Of a stretch of DNA of 35,859 nt, positions 15,747-22,635 are shown one piece after another. The first letter of the stretch is position 1. Every line of letters starts with the position of its first letter. The stretch is from Nostoc sp. XA010. GTDB taxonomy: Bacteria; Cyanobacteriota; Cyanobacteriia; Cyanobacteriales; Nostocaceae. The stretch is taken from contig NZ_JAIVFX010000043.1 of NCBI RefSeq assembly GCF_020829625.1, positions 1-35,859 on the forward strand, read 5' to 3'. A program made the translations under genes and the position numbers. The notes beneath the pieces are model-generated. The model was not told the DNA's origin. It saw nothing but the letters and a program-made list of their open reading frames with translations, and searched no databases.

Positions 15747-15936
15747 AGGTTACACAATCTCGTTTAATCCTAAGAAAGTAGGATTCATCATCTTAGCCAT
15801 TGCAAGCCTGCTCTTTAGCCTACAAGCTTACGACAATTGTCGGTTATCACAAGGCAGGGTTAAGCAAATACAGCATAGAGATTTTGTTGATCCTAATCGA
15901 TATTTGGAAATACCCAAGGAACTACCAAAATGGTGA
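15739..15936 (+). CDS. Small single-pass membrane ORF without a canonical start
   Basis: A frame with no ATG, GTG or TTG start encodes VGFIILAIASLLFSLQAYD (a transmembrane segment) followed by a charged tail ending IPKELPKW. Its stop (15934-15936) overlaps the next ATG (15930) as ATGGTGA, typical of translational coupling, so it is probably translated. The frame is open from about 15660 and overlaps the end of the 246-residue gene in the +1 frame; a CTG at 15739 is the only near-start. Either a +1 frameshift fuses it to the upstream protein as a membrane anchor, or it starts at CTG, or one base is wrong in the sequence. Confidence 0.5.
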   Translation: MGEGYTISFNPKKVGFIILAIASLLFSLQAYDNCRLSQGRVKQIQHRDFVDPNRYLEIPKELPKW

Positions 15937-16616
15937 AAAGTTCAAATCCTGGCAAGCTTACACTCAAAAACCACGTAACGCCCAAAGCAGGGAAGATTAA
16001 CCGAGTTCTCAAGACTAAATTTGGTGTAAGTCTGGATGACTTTACAAATGCAATGATGGGCGACGTTAGCAGCGCTCAGAAGATTGGGGAATTAGCGCGA
16101 CAAGGTAGGCTTTCAGCAGAGTTTGCTCCTAAGCTTGCCCAAGCATATCAAGAAATAATCAATGGTAGTACAGCTTATAACAAAGCCATCTCTGAAATAT
16201 TGGTGAATGCTGGGAAAAGTGCAATCGAGATTGATAAAGCAGTAATGAACGCTACTCTTGCAAATACTCAATATGGTCACAAAAGAAGTGAGCTTGCGGC
16301 TGAATTGATAAACGCTCGTCACACTGAAAACCAGCGTCATAATTACCAGATGAATTACACCCAAATTAAAGGTTATATCGATGCTTACCTAGTGGGAGTT
16401 GACAATCAAGCTAATCTAATCGACCAATCGAACAGACCAGGGATTAAGCAATTATCGGCTGATGAAACTTACAAAACTAAAATAGTTAACGAAGCTTTAA
16501 ACCGTGGTGATGATGCTCGATTTGATTTAATCACTCAAAAAAACTATCAACCCAATACAGTGCGTGGGTTACTTGCTGAGAAGTTCACAGCAATTAAATC
16601 GGCATTAGGATTCTAA
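15930..16616 (+). CDS. Hypothetical helical protein of the membrane-NTPase operon
   Basis: 228 residues. Lysine-rich N-terminus (VKSSNPGKLTLKNH), then mostly alanine/glutamine-rich helices suggestive of an extended coiled-coil protein; no transmembrane segment and no family recognised. The ATG overlaps the stop of the upstream small membrane ORF, and the C-terminus ends LLAEKFTAIKSALGF. A 70-bp gap separates it from the next gene. A structural component of a membrane-associated machine is possible, but nothing in the sequence shows it. Confidence 0.65.
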   Translation: MVKSSNPGKLTLKNHVTPKAGKINRVLKTKFGVSLDDFTNAMMGDVSSAQKIGELARQGRLSAEFAPKLAQAYQEIINGSTAYNKAISEILVNAGKSAIEIDKAVMNATLANTQYGHKRSELAAELINARHTENQRHNYQMNYTQIKGYIDAYLVGVDNQANLIDQSNRPGIKQLSADETYKTKIVNEALNRGDDARFDLITQKNYQPNTVRGLLAEKFTAIKSALGF

Positions 16617-16686
16617 TTTCAAAACAAATATCTGAGTAACTGCGAATTGCTCAGGTATTCTCAACAATCAAGTTTAGTAAACCCAA

Positions 16687-17265
16687 ATGCTACCACACAA
16701 CAATGACGAATTAGATAACCTACTGGATGACGATAACAGTGCAGGGATTAACCAAGATACAGCACGGTATTTACAGCATATTGAATCAAAACTGTACGCT
16801 GATATTCAGGCTCGGAAACGTATAGATAGTGGGTTACTGTTTCTATCATGCCAAGTTGGTTCGGCATCATTGGCTTGGCTTCTATTCTCAATGCAAATAT
16901 CAATTAGCATTATTCTGGCAATGTCGATGATATTAGCACTACTGCCAGGACTGATTGATTGTGGTGAAAGTTTTCACTTTGAATTATCTAGTGAGCGTTG
17001 GTCATTAAGTCATGCCAAACCATTGGTAGCAATGAGTAAACTTGCAATCGGTGGGGTAATTGGGTGGAACTCTACACAAAAAATAGTCACAGAAGTTAGG
17101 TCAACTGAGAGTCAGATCCAACAGACTTACACAGAAATTAAATTAGCACAGAATACTAATGCTTTCACACTCCCAGAAGGGGTATTAACGCCAACAATGT
17201 TTATCTTAGGACTAGTTGCAACTTGGGTATTAACAATCCCATTAAGAAGAAAACCAAATGTATAG
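16687..17265 (+). CDS. Multi-pass membrane protein
   Basis: 192 residues. Hydrophilic N-terminus (about 1-45), two transmembrane helices around 50-98 (GLLFLSCQVGSASLAWLLF and SISIILAMSMILALLPGLID), a possible short one near 125, and a last one near 170-186 (TMFILGLVATWVLTIPL) ending in a positive RRKPNV tail. It overlaps the next gene by 8 nt. No family recognised. With the following two genes it forms a tightly packed membrane module. Confidence 0.65.
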   Translation: MLPHNNDELDNLLDDDNSAGINQDTARYLQHIESKLYADIQARKRIDSGLLFLSCQVGSASLAWLLFSMQISISIILAMSMILALLPGLIDCGESFHFELSSERWSLSHAKPLVAMSKLAIGGVIGWNSTQKIVTEVRSTESQIQQTYTEIKLAQNTNAFTLPEGVLTPTMFILGLVATWVLTIPLRRKPNV

Positions 17266-17506
17266 ACAAAGAAACTTTTTAACAGTAATAGGCGGAACTC
17301 TGCTTTTCATTTTTGCTGTAAACAACCTGTTTATGGATGCCGTAAACACTGCTGAAAACCTTAAACACCTTACTTCTTGGGGTAAACAGTCTGGGTTAGA
17401 TGCTCAAATACTTTTATTCGTTCGGTACCTGCTACTTCTGCTTAATGCTTACTTTCCCCTGATTATATTTTTTGGGTTGATATTTTTAATTTTATGGAAG
17501 AGATAG
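17258..17506 (+). CDS. Small two-helix membrane protein
   Basis: 82 residues with transmembrane helices at about 8-27 (LTVIGGTLLFIFAVNNLF) and 52-80 (LFVRYLLLLLNAYFPLIIFF). The 5' end overlaps the upstream gene by 8 nt and the 3' end overlaps the NTPase gene by 13 nt, so translation of all three is coupled. Function unknown; perhaps a small subunit of the NTPase complex. Confidence 0.65.
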   Translation: MYRQRNFLTVIGGTLLFIFAVNNLFMDAVNTAENLKHLTSWGKQSGLDAQILLFVRYLLLLLNAYFPLIIFFGLIFLILWKR

Positions 17507-18924
17507 AGCAGTTTAACCAACGACTAAAAGCAGAGCGCCAGATTGCCACATTTGCTATAGGCACTTTGCTCATTGGGGGACTAAGTTTAACGTTACCACT
17601 CTGGAACGATGCTACCAAGTATAGTGAAACATTATTTTGTTTCACAGGCAATAATCAACCTTGTAAAGGTGAACAAATCAAGCGCGGTATTAGCTGGATG
17701 ATTGAACAGGAGCGCAGGAACTTTACTTTTGACGCTCATGTGAAAACATTACGTATATTGCCTGCTGAATCACCTGCTGCACCTCTATATGGTTTAGCTG
17801 GTACAGTCGCACTGTTGAGTGCTTACGCTGGGTCTAAAACACTTACAGATAGCCAGGAGAAAGCTATTCATAGTCAGTTATCGCTACTCAAAGTTAAAGC
17901 ACTTGAGAATGACTTAATAGTGCAAAATCATTTAGAGCTTACCCAATTTTCAAAACAGCAACAAAGCGCAGTGACTAAGCAGGCCATCGCCCGTAATGCG
18001 ACAGAGACGATAGAAGCGATGAAATCACTCAATGAATCAGCACTTGATGAGATTAATGGAAGAATGCAAGGTGAAACTGCACTTAAAAGTCACGAGTTAA
18101 ATTTATCCGAGTTAGATAAACAAATCATAGATAATCGGCTGGCAGCAGCCAAAGCGACAAAGGAATTGAACAAGCTCCAAGACAGCAAGCAGGATTCTCA
18201 AACTTCTACTCAGGTATCACCAGATGAACAGCTTAAAAATACCCTCATAGATGCCCTTAAAAACCATGAAGACGGTTATTTGTGGAAGATAATCAATTCA
18301 CTAAAACCATTATGGCTGATAGGCAATCAAGGAAGCGGTAAAACTTACACTGCTACAGCCATTGCATTGATTAGAAAATACTGCCTTGATGCACCAATTC
18401 ATCAACTGATTGATAGACATGCCACTGGAGATAATGCCGATGTCTGGAAACTGCTAGACGCTGCTAGTAAGGCAGAGTCGGAGGATGAAATCAGCCTTGC
18501 TTTTGAAGATTGTTGCGAACGTTGGTTGACCAGGATTAAGCAGAAACCGACCACTAAACAGCAGGTAATTTGTGATGAATTCACAAATTTGAAATCTTTG
18601 TGTGGTGAAAGTGCGATCGCATTTTTCAAGATGAGCTTAACTGATACTCGCAAGGCTAAGGAATACCTATTGGGTATAACCCACAATGCCACTAATGAAT
18701 CATTCCCAGACGGTACAGCAAGCGCTCGAAAATCGGGTACTGTATTGCTTGAGAAGTTCTCAGCTAATGGTGAAACACCTTTAAAAAGAGTCGTTGTGCG
18801 CTATGGGCTGGTGGATGAGCAGGGTAACAATCTTGATGATGTTGAGAAGACCTTGCCCAATTGGTTTCACCCAGAGAAAATCTACCAGCACTTCAACGGC
18901 AAACCACTGAGTTTTGAAGATTAA
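17494..18924 (+). CDS. Membrane-anchored P-loop NTPase, coupling-protein-like layout
   Basis: 476 residues. Two N-terminal transmembrane helices (about 19-38 and 96-113) enclose a roughly 55-residue external loop with two cysteines (CFTGNNQPC). A long helical, coiled-coil-like stretch (about 115-235) follows, then the NTPase core: Walker A GNQGSGKT at 277-284 and Walker B VICDEF with D361/E362. The order of two helices, small external loop and cytosolic ATPase resembles VirD4/TraD coupling proteins, but the ATPase core is short and no coupling-protein signature beyond the P-loop is evident. It could pump DNA or protein, or power assembly of a membrane structure. Last gene of the operon. Confidence 0.7.
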   Translation: MEEIEQFNQRLKAERQIATFAIGTLLIGGLSLTLPLWNDATKYSETLFCFTGNNQPCKGEQIKRGISWMIEQERRNFTFDAHVKTLRILPAESPAAPLYGLAGTVALLSAYAGSKTLTDSQEKAIHSQLSLLKVKALENDLIVQNHLELTQFSKQQQSAVTKQAIARNATETIEAMKSLNESALDEINGRMQGETALKSHELNLSELDKQIIDNRLAAAKATKELNKLQDSKQDSQTSTQVSPDEQLKNTLIDALKNHEDGYLWKIINSLKPLWLIGNQGSGKTYTATAIALIRKYCLDAPIHQLIDRHATGDNADVWKLLDAASKAESEDEISLAFEDCCERWLTRIKQKPTTKQQVICDEFTNLKSLCGESAIAFFKMSLTDTRKAKEYLLGITHNATNESFPDGTASARKSGTVLLEKFSANGETPLKRVVVRYGLVDEQGNNLDDVEKTLPNWFHPEKIYQHFNGKPLSFED

Positions 18925-19032
18925 CCAAACAGCACATCAAACAATGATTTACCCAATGACAAAAATGCTGAATGCCAGAGAAAGCTTCTCTTCATTCCTT
19001 CGGTTGGTCGTGGCAAGCAGAATCATTGCCTA

Positions 19033-19050
19033 CCCCGAATTATTGAGGGG
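19033..19050. terminator. Possible bidirectional terminator between convergent genes
   Basis: CCCCGAATTATTGAGGGG forms a short imperfect hairpin between the end of the NTPase operon (18924) and the convergent secreted-protein gene (19064). A second weak hairpin, AGAGAA-AGC-TTCTCT, lies at 18977-18991. Neither has a long T-run, so this call rests mainly on position. Confidence 0.3.
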
Positions 19051-19063
19051 ATACGATTCAAGC

Positions 19064-19462
19064 TTACATCAGCCCAACTAATAACAGAGTAGTAAGTGTC
19101 TGAAACTCATCTTTACAAGACAGATTAGAACGTCCTTCTGTTTGAATAACTATGGAGTTCAGCATCCTATAATTGTCCACGTTCCCACCATGCTCGTTCA
19201 GAATTTTAGTTCCTATGAATGCCCAGTCCCCAATCTTCTCTTTAGTTTCCCCACACCTCGGACTGAGAATATTTAGTGGTTTTTCATATAAACTTGAAGA
19301 ATGGTATGAACTATAGGTTGCCTGATCAATAATCGATAACTTTTCTTCAATAGTTGCAGCATGGGCCACACTATTTAAACTATTGTAATTCGTAGGTATT
19401 ACAAAAAACAACGTAAATACTATCACAAATAAAGCTACAAGATTCCGTACTCTAAATTTCAT
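19064..19462 (-). CDS. Secreted hypothetical protein
   Basis: 132 residues from ATG 19462; a GTG at 19489 would add nine. Typical signal peptide: basic KFRVRN, hydrophobic LVALFVIVFTLFFVIP, and a likely AHA-A cleavage site near residue 35. The mature part is short and carries two well-separated cysteines (SPRCGETKE and LSCKDEFQ), which may form a disulphide outside the cytoplasm. No family recognised. It converges with the NTPase operon, and the DNA between it and the next recombinase (19490-19844) shows no clear gene. Confidence 0.55.
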   Translation of the reverse strand: MKFRVRNLVALFVIVFTLFFVIPTNYNSLNSVAHAATIEEKLSIIDQATYSSYHSSSLYEKPLNILSPRCGETKEKIGDWAFIGTKILNEHGGNVDNYRMLNSIVIQTEGRSNLSCKDEFQTLTTLLLVGLM

Positions 19463-19844
19463 ATTTTCAAAAACTTTGACACTATTCACAAAATTCCCAA
19501 GGTAGAAGTAAGTAGCTCTTTATTGAAATAATTCTTCATTGACTTGAGCATTATTTTTCTGAATCACCTTCAGCAGTACTCCCGACCTGTGCATCTGTGT
19601 CAAGCAAGTGAGGTAGAAGCTGTAGTCTACAGTTGATATCACGCATTGATAGCAACGATTTATCAACCAGGGGTATAGAAGCAAGGATAGACAATTAAGC
19701 AAGCTGCTCACCTCATTATATAAGCCAGCTTTATCAATCGCTCTCTGTAGAGAATTTTTCGGGGCTGAAATGATAAGCGTGGCTTAATTGAAGTAAAAAA
19801 GCGTAGGGGGTTCACGAAGTAGCAGGTGTTTGGGAGAATGAATA

Positions 19845-19874
19845 CTGTCGGATTTCCGCCTATTTATCGGACAG
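19845..19874. repeat. Inverted repeat CTGTCGGAT-N12-ATCGGACAG at the recombinase start
   Basis: Arms of 9 bp (19845-19853 and 19866-19874) with one mismatch and a 12-bp spacer, ending 7 bp before the ATG of the short tyrosine recombinase. It may be the enzyme's own crossover or control site, since tyrosine recombinases bind inverted half-sites around a central spacer, usually 6-8 bp. It may equally be an operator. Confidence 0.4.
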
Positions 19875-19881
19875 TGAGAGA

Positions 19882-20475
19882 ATGAACCCAAAGTTTCGGC
19901 GCTTGAATAATGATGAATATCGGAGCCGGGAGTATCTGACTTGGGAGGAAATGAAAATATTGATTAAGGCGGCGGGGGAGCGGGGTCGGCATAGGGTTAG
20001 AGATCCGGCATTGCTACTGCTGTCATTTCGGCATGGGCTGCGACCGGGGGAGGCAGCGACGATGAAATGGGATGCAGTCATGTTAGAGCGAAAGGTGATC
20101 TATATCAAGCGGCTCAAGGGGAGTCAAAGTGGGAATCACCCGATGCAACCGGATGAAGTGGATTTGTTGACCCAGCTAAAGCAGATTTATTCCAATAGTT
20201 ATTTTGTTTTCCCAAATGAGAGGGGGAAGTCACTGTCGGTGGATGGGATTGAGAAAATTGTGAAACGTGCCGCCGAAAAAGCCGGATTGCAGATTAAGGT
20301 GCATCCGCACATGTTTAGGCACAGTTGCGGTTATTTTTTGGCAGAACAGAATCGTTCAACTAGGGATATTCAGAGTTACTTGGGGCATAAACAGATTCAA
20401 AATACTGTTCGCTATACGGCGGAGAACCCCAGGCGGTTTGAGCATTTTGATTGGCAGTGGGAGCAGCCTTTTTGA
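19882..20475 (+). CDS. Short tyrosine recombinase (FimB/XerC-like catalytic domain)
   Basis: 197 residues, essentially only the catalytic domain, as in FimB/FimE inversion enzymes. Catalytic residues are present: R in FRHGLRPGEA, K in RLKGSQSG, H and R in HPHMFRHSCGYFLA, H in YLGHKQIQNT and the tyrosine in VRYTAENPRRF. A purine-rich GTGAGAGA lies before the ATG. G+C content is visibly higher than in the two large recombinases, so it has a different origin. An inverted repeat sits just upstream. Possible roles are plasmid dimer resolution, local inversion or integration; no invertible segment was identified. Confidence 0.85.
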   Translation: MNPKFRRLNNDEYRSREYLTWEEMKILIKAAGERGRHRVRDPALLLLSFRHGLRPGEAATMKWDAVMLERKVIYIKRLKGSQSGNHPMQPDEVDLLTQLKQIYSNSYFVFPNERGKSLSVDGIEKIVKRAAEKAGLQIKVHPHMFRHSCGYFLAEQNRSTRDIQSYLGHKQIQNTVRYTAENPRRFEHFDWQWEQPF

Positions 20476-20535
20476 ATGGGTTTTTATCCACTAATATTAT
20501 TGGCAGGTAGGGTATTAGAGTTGAGAGTAAACTAT

Positions 20536-20664
20536 TCAATTACTCGGAACCAACAACATTCGCGCCTCAATCTCTTCCCAGGTTTTGGGGGACACTCGCA
20601 CTGCTGCTTGTTTGCACTGGATGAGCAGGTTATTAGCGTAGAGATAATTGTAAAGTGGATGATA
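20536..20664 (-). pseudogene. Relic of the C-terminus of a NACHT-type NTPase
   Basis: An open minus-strand frame without a start reads HPLYNYLYANNLLIQCKQAA, then VRVSPKTWEEIEARMLLVPSN and stop. This closely resembles the C-terminal tail seen in many cyanobacterial NACHT-domain proteins, by recall rather than alignment. The upstream part is absent (stop at 20665-20667). NACHT proteins are common in anti-phage and conflict systems, so this is probably debris of a lost defence gene. The rest of 20476-20743 shows nothing else recognisable. Confidence 0.4.
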
Positions 20665-20743
20665 TCAGCTATTGTCTCTCAATTGCAATTAATTTGGATT
20701 GAAATGGATCTATCATGCCCCGTCAACCTCGCTCCTTCAAAAA

Positions 20744-20763
20744 GGACACCAATATCGGTGTCC
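20744..20763 (-). terminator. Rho-independent-like terminator of the RecB-like nuclease gene
   Basis: On the minus strand GGACACC-GATATT-GGTGTCC forms a 7-bp hairpin followed directly by TTTTT. It lies 27 bp beyond the stop of the nuclease gene, in the right direction for intrinsic termination. Confidence 0.6.
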
Positions 20764-20790
20764 CTTTGATGTTCATCAATGATGCGTAAA

Positions 20791-21567
20791 TTAAGCTACG
20801 GATTGAGCTTTGCAAATATAACGTACTTCTTCAAGACGATTTAGCCAAGCTTCTTGATAAGGTTGAATTTGGTTTGCATCAAAAAAATACTCGTCTACCG
20901 TACCATCTTTGATGCAAAAAATTAAACCTGCAACTTCAACTGGGTATAACTCATCATTGAGCAAAAGATACGCTGCAATTTGACGAATTTTATCTTCTAT
21001 CCAATGCAGATTTGTTTTGGGATTTAAAGCAGCCTTAGTATCAATTAAAGTGCTTTCCCAGTTACGATAAGCACCAATACGATCAATAACTCCGAATACG
21101 CCAAGTTGAAAGTTTACAATTATTCCTTGGTTTAAGTACACTGGCTTCTTTAAGTGTGGTAGGATTTGCTGAATTCCCTGCCAATAGTCATGATAACGAA
21201 AGCTAATTGGAGCTATAGGCTGTCCTAAATCGTGCTTAATTACAATTTCATCGATTAATTTCCCAACACTGCATACCTCGCTGACTAAACGTCTACTTTC
21301 TGATTCCCCACCAACTTTTTTCACCCATTTCAGCAAGTGAGTATTGTCTTTTGGGTAAACGCTTTCATATATTGCATCGATGCTACCGTAACTAAAGAAT
21401 GTCAAATTAGTTAAATCTGCATTGTTAATAGCCTTATAGCACGCTGGTTTCGAGTTGGGGACTTTAACGAGAATCGGCAAATCCTGAGAACTGTCAATAG
21501 GGATAAGACGATTGTAATCACTGCTGAACCTGTATTCAGCAGAGGAGGGAGTTTGGCAGTTTGCCAT
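20791..21567 (-). CDS. RecB-like PD-(D/E)XK nuclease family protein
   Basis: 258 residues. The core pattern of RecB/Cas4/MGME1-like exonucleases is visible: GVFGVIDRIGAYRNWESTLI, then the catalytic strand LIDTK (D and K of the D-x-K motif) and, 14 residues later, the helix IRQIAAYLLL, equivalent to the QxxxY motif. The N-terminal half is family-specific (RRLVSEVCSVGKLIDEIVIK). It is transcribed away from the second Type I-like operon across a 483-bp region containing repeated operator-like sites, so the two may be co-regulated. A DNA end-processing role in defence is plausible but inferred. Confidence 0.65.
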   Translation of the reverse strand: MANCQTPSSAEYRFSSDYNRLIPIDSSQDLPILVKVPNSKPACYKAINNADLTNLTFFSYGSIDAIYESVYPKDNTHLLKWVKKVGGESESRRLVSEVCSVGKLIDEIVIKHDLGQPIAPISFRYHDYWQGIQQILPHLKKPVYLNQGIIVNFQLGVFGVIDRIGAYRNWESTLIDTKAALNPKTNLHWIEDKIRQIAAYLLLNDELYPVEVAGLIFCIKDGTVDEYFFDANQIQPYQEAWLNRLEEVRYICKAQSVA

Positions 21568-22050
21568 GTTAAGATCATCCTATGTAAAATATTTAGACTT
21601 TGGCGCTTTAAGTGCGCCTTTTATTATCAAACCATCTTTTATAAGTATCGTCAAGAATACGCTTTAAGATTTTTCTCTTCTGAGTCAGCAGGATTATATT
21701 GTAGTGATGCCTGAAAGATAAATAGCGCTGGGTTGATGTCTAGAAGTATTGGTAATCACAGAGTAGAACGTATTAAACTCAGTATCTCTTAAAGTAGTGT
21801 GTTATTAAATAAGCCTAGCTATTTTCTTTATACAATTGATAACCTTTACTCTGTAGAAGACATGAGGGTAGCGTAAGTCAGTAAATTATGTAATTTTTTA
21901 CACAGACTATAAACGTATACAAAGTTTCTAGGTTAAATAATCAATGCCAGCTTCCTTCTTCTCAAAGAAGTATTTACAAGAATACATTATAGTGTGTTAT
22001 TGTTTCATAGAAGTATTGCCAAGAATACAAATCAGGTATATCATTTATTT
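21568..22050. promoter_or_regulatory. Intergenic control region with AAGTAT-N6-AGAATAC repeats
   Basis: Three near-identical 18-bp sites, AAGTATCGTCAAGAATAC (21643-21660), AAGTATTTACAAGAATAC (21968-21985) and AAGTATTGCCAAGAATAC (22011-22028), each an imperfect inverted repeat (GTATT/GAATAC), plus a half-site near 21747. TAGTGTGTTATT also occurs twice (about 21795 and 21990). One site flanks the nuclease side and two flank the hsdS-like side, so a single regulator could control both directions. A GC hairpin, GGCGC-TTTAAGT-GCGCC followed by TTTT, lies at 21603-21624. No regulator gene is adjacent. Confidence 0.55.
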
Positions 22051-22635
22051 ATGAATGTTCCGACTGTACCACTGCACAAGTTACTGCATAATTCATTTCA
22101 AGGAATTTTGCTTAATCGCTACCAGGATCATCAGGGAGAGCTATACTCCATTATTAATGTTCGGAACCTAGAGTACATAGATGTTAGTGGTGAACTTAGT
22201 AGAGTTCCAATCAAAGTCTTTAACTTACAACATCAGGTTATTTGTGGTGATGTTATTGTCTCTTTAAGAGGCACATCTCTTAAAGGTTCGGTAGTTCCTT
22301 CAAAGATACAGGGCAGCCTAGCTGGGCAGAATTTAGCTGTTTTACGTGTAAATCCTGAATTAATCGAGCCAGGCTATTTAGCTGTTGTGATGCGCTCGCA
22401 GTGGTTACAAAAAAAGATAGCACCATTGTATATGCAATCTACAGGAACACAATCACTGTCCTTGTCTCAAATACGAAAATTAGACATTCCTTTACCTAGT
22501 TTAGTGACACAACAACAAATTATTGAACTCTTTTGTGCTACAGAAAAGGTAACGCAAATTGCTCAAGAGATGATTGTTGCAAGACAGCAACTAGCAGAAT
22601 CAGCTTTTATAAATGTAATAGAAGGAAAATTATGA
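22051..22635 (+). CDS. hsdS: Half-length HsdS with a single target-recognition domain
   Basis: 194 residues from ATG 22051 (a GTG at 21994 would run through an operator repeat). One TRD (about 1-145), then the conserved dimerisation helix region around IRKLDIPLPSLVTQQQIIEL. A full HsdS has two such units. Truncated S subunits are known to dimerise and recognise a palindromic, symmetric bipartite site, so this could work as a homodimer; alternatively it could borrow a partner from the full-length hsdS on this plasmid. The stop overlaps the start of the hsdM-like gene as ATGA, so the pair is translationally coupled. Confidence 0.8.
   Translation: MNVPTVPLHKLLHNSFQGILLNRYQDHQGELYSIINVRNLEYIDVSGELSRVPIKVFNLQHQVICGDVIVSLRGTSLKGSVVPSKIQGSLAGQNLAVLRVNPELIEPGYLAVVMRSQWLQKKIAPLYMQSTGTQSLSLSQIRKLDIPLPSLVTQQQIIELFCATEKVTQIAQEMIVARQQLAESAFINVIEGKL

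Noticed and set aside
11905..18924. Relaxase or oriT for mobilisation
   Set aside because: No protein with the HUH three-histidine motif or MOB-type signature was seen; the NTPase alone is not evidence of conjugation.
19520..19711. Minus-strand 63-codon ORF
   Set aside because: No ribosome-binding site, odd composition and no recognisable motif; treated as chance or a decayed remnant.
20716..20787. 24-codon plus-strand ORF (MPRQPRSFKKDT...)
   Set aside because: Too short and it contains the terminator hairpin of the convergent nuclease gene.
22533..22631. N-terminal extension of the HPPL HsdM
   Set aside because: The extension is the shifted frame of the hsdS-like gene; ATG 22632 gives an ATGA overlap and aligns with the other HsdM proteins.
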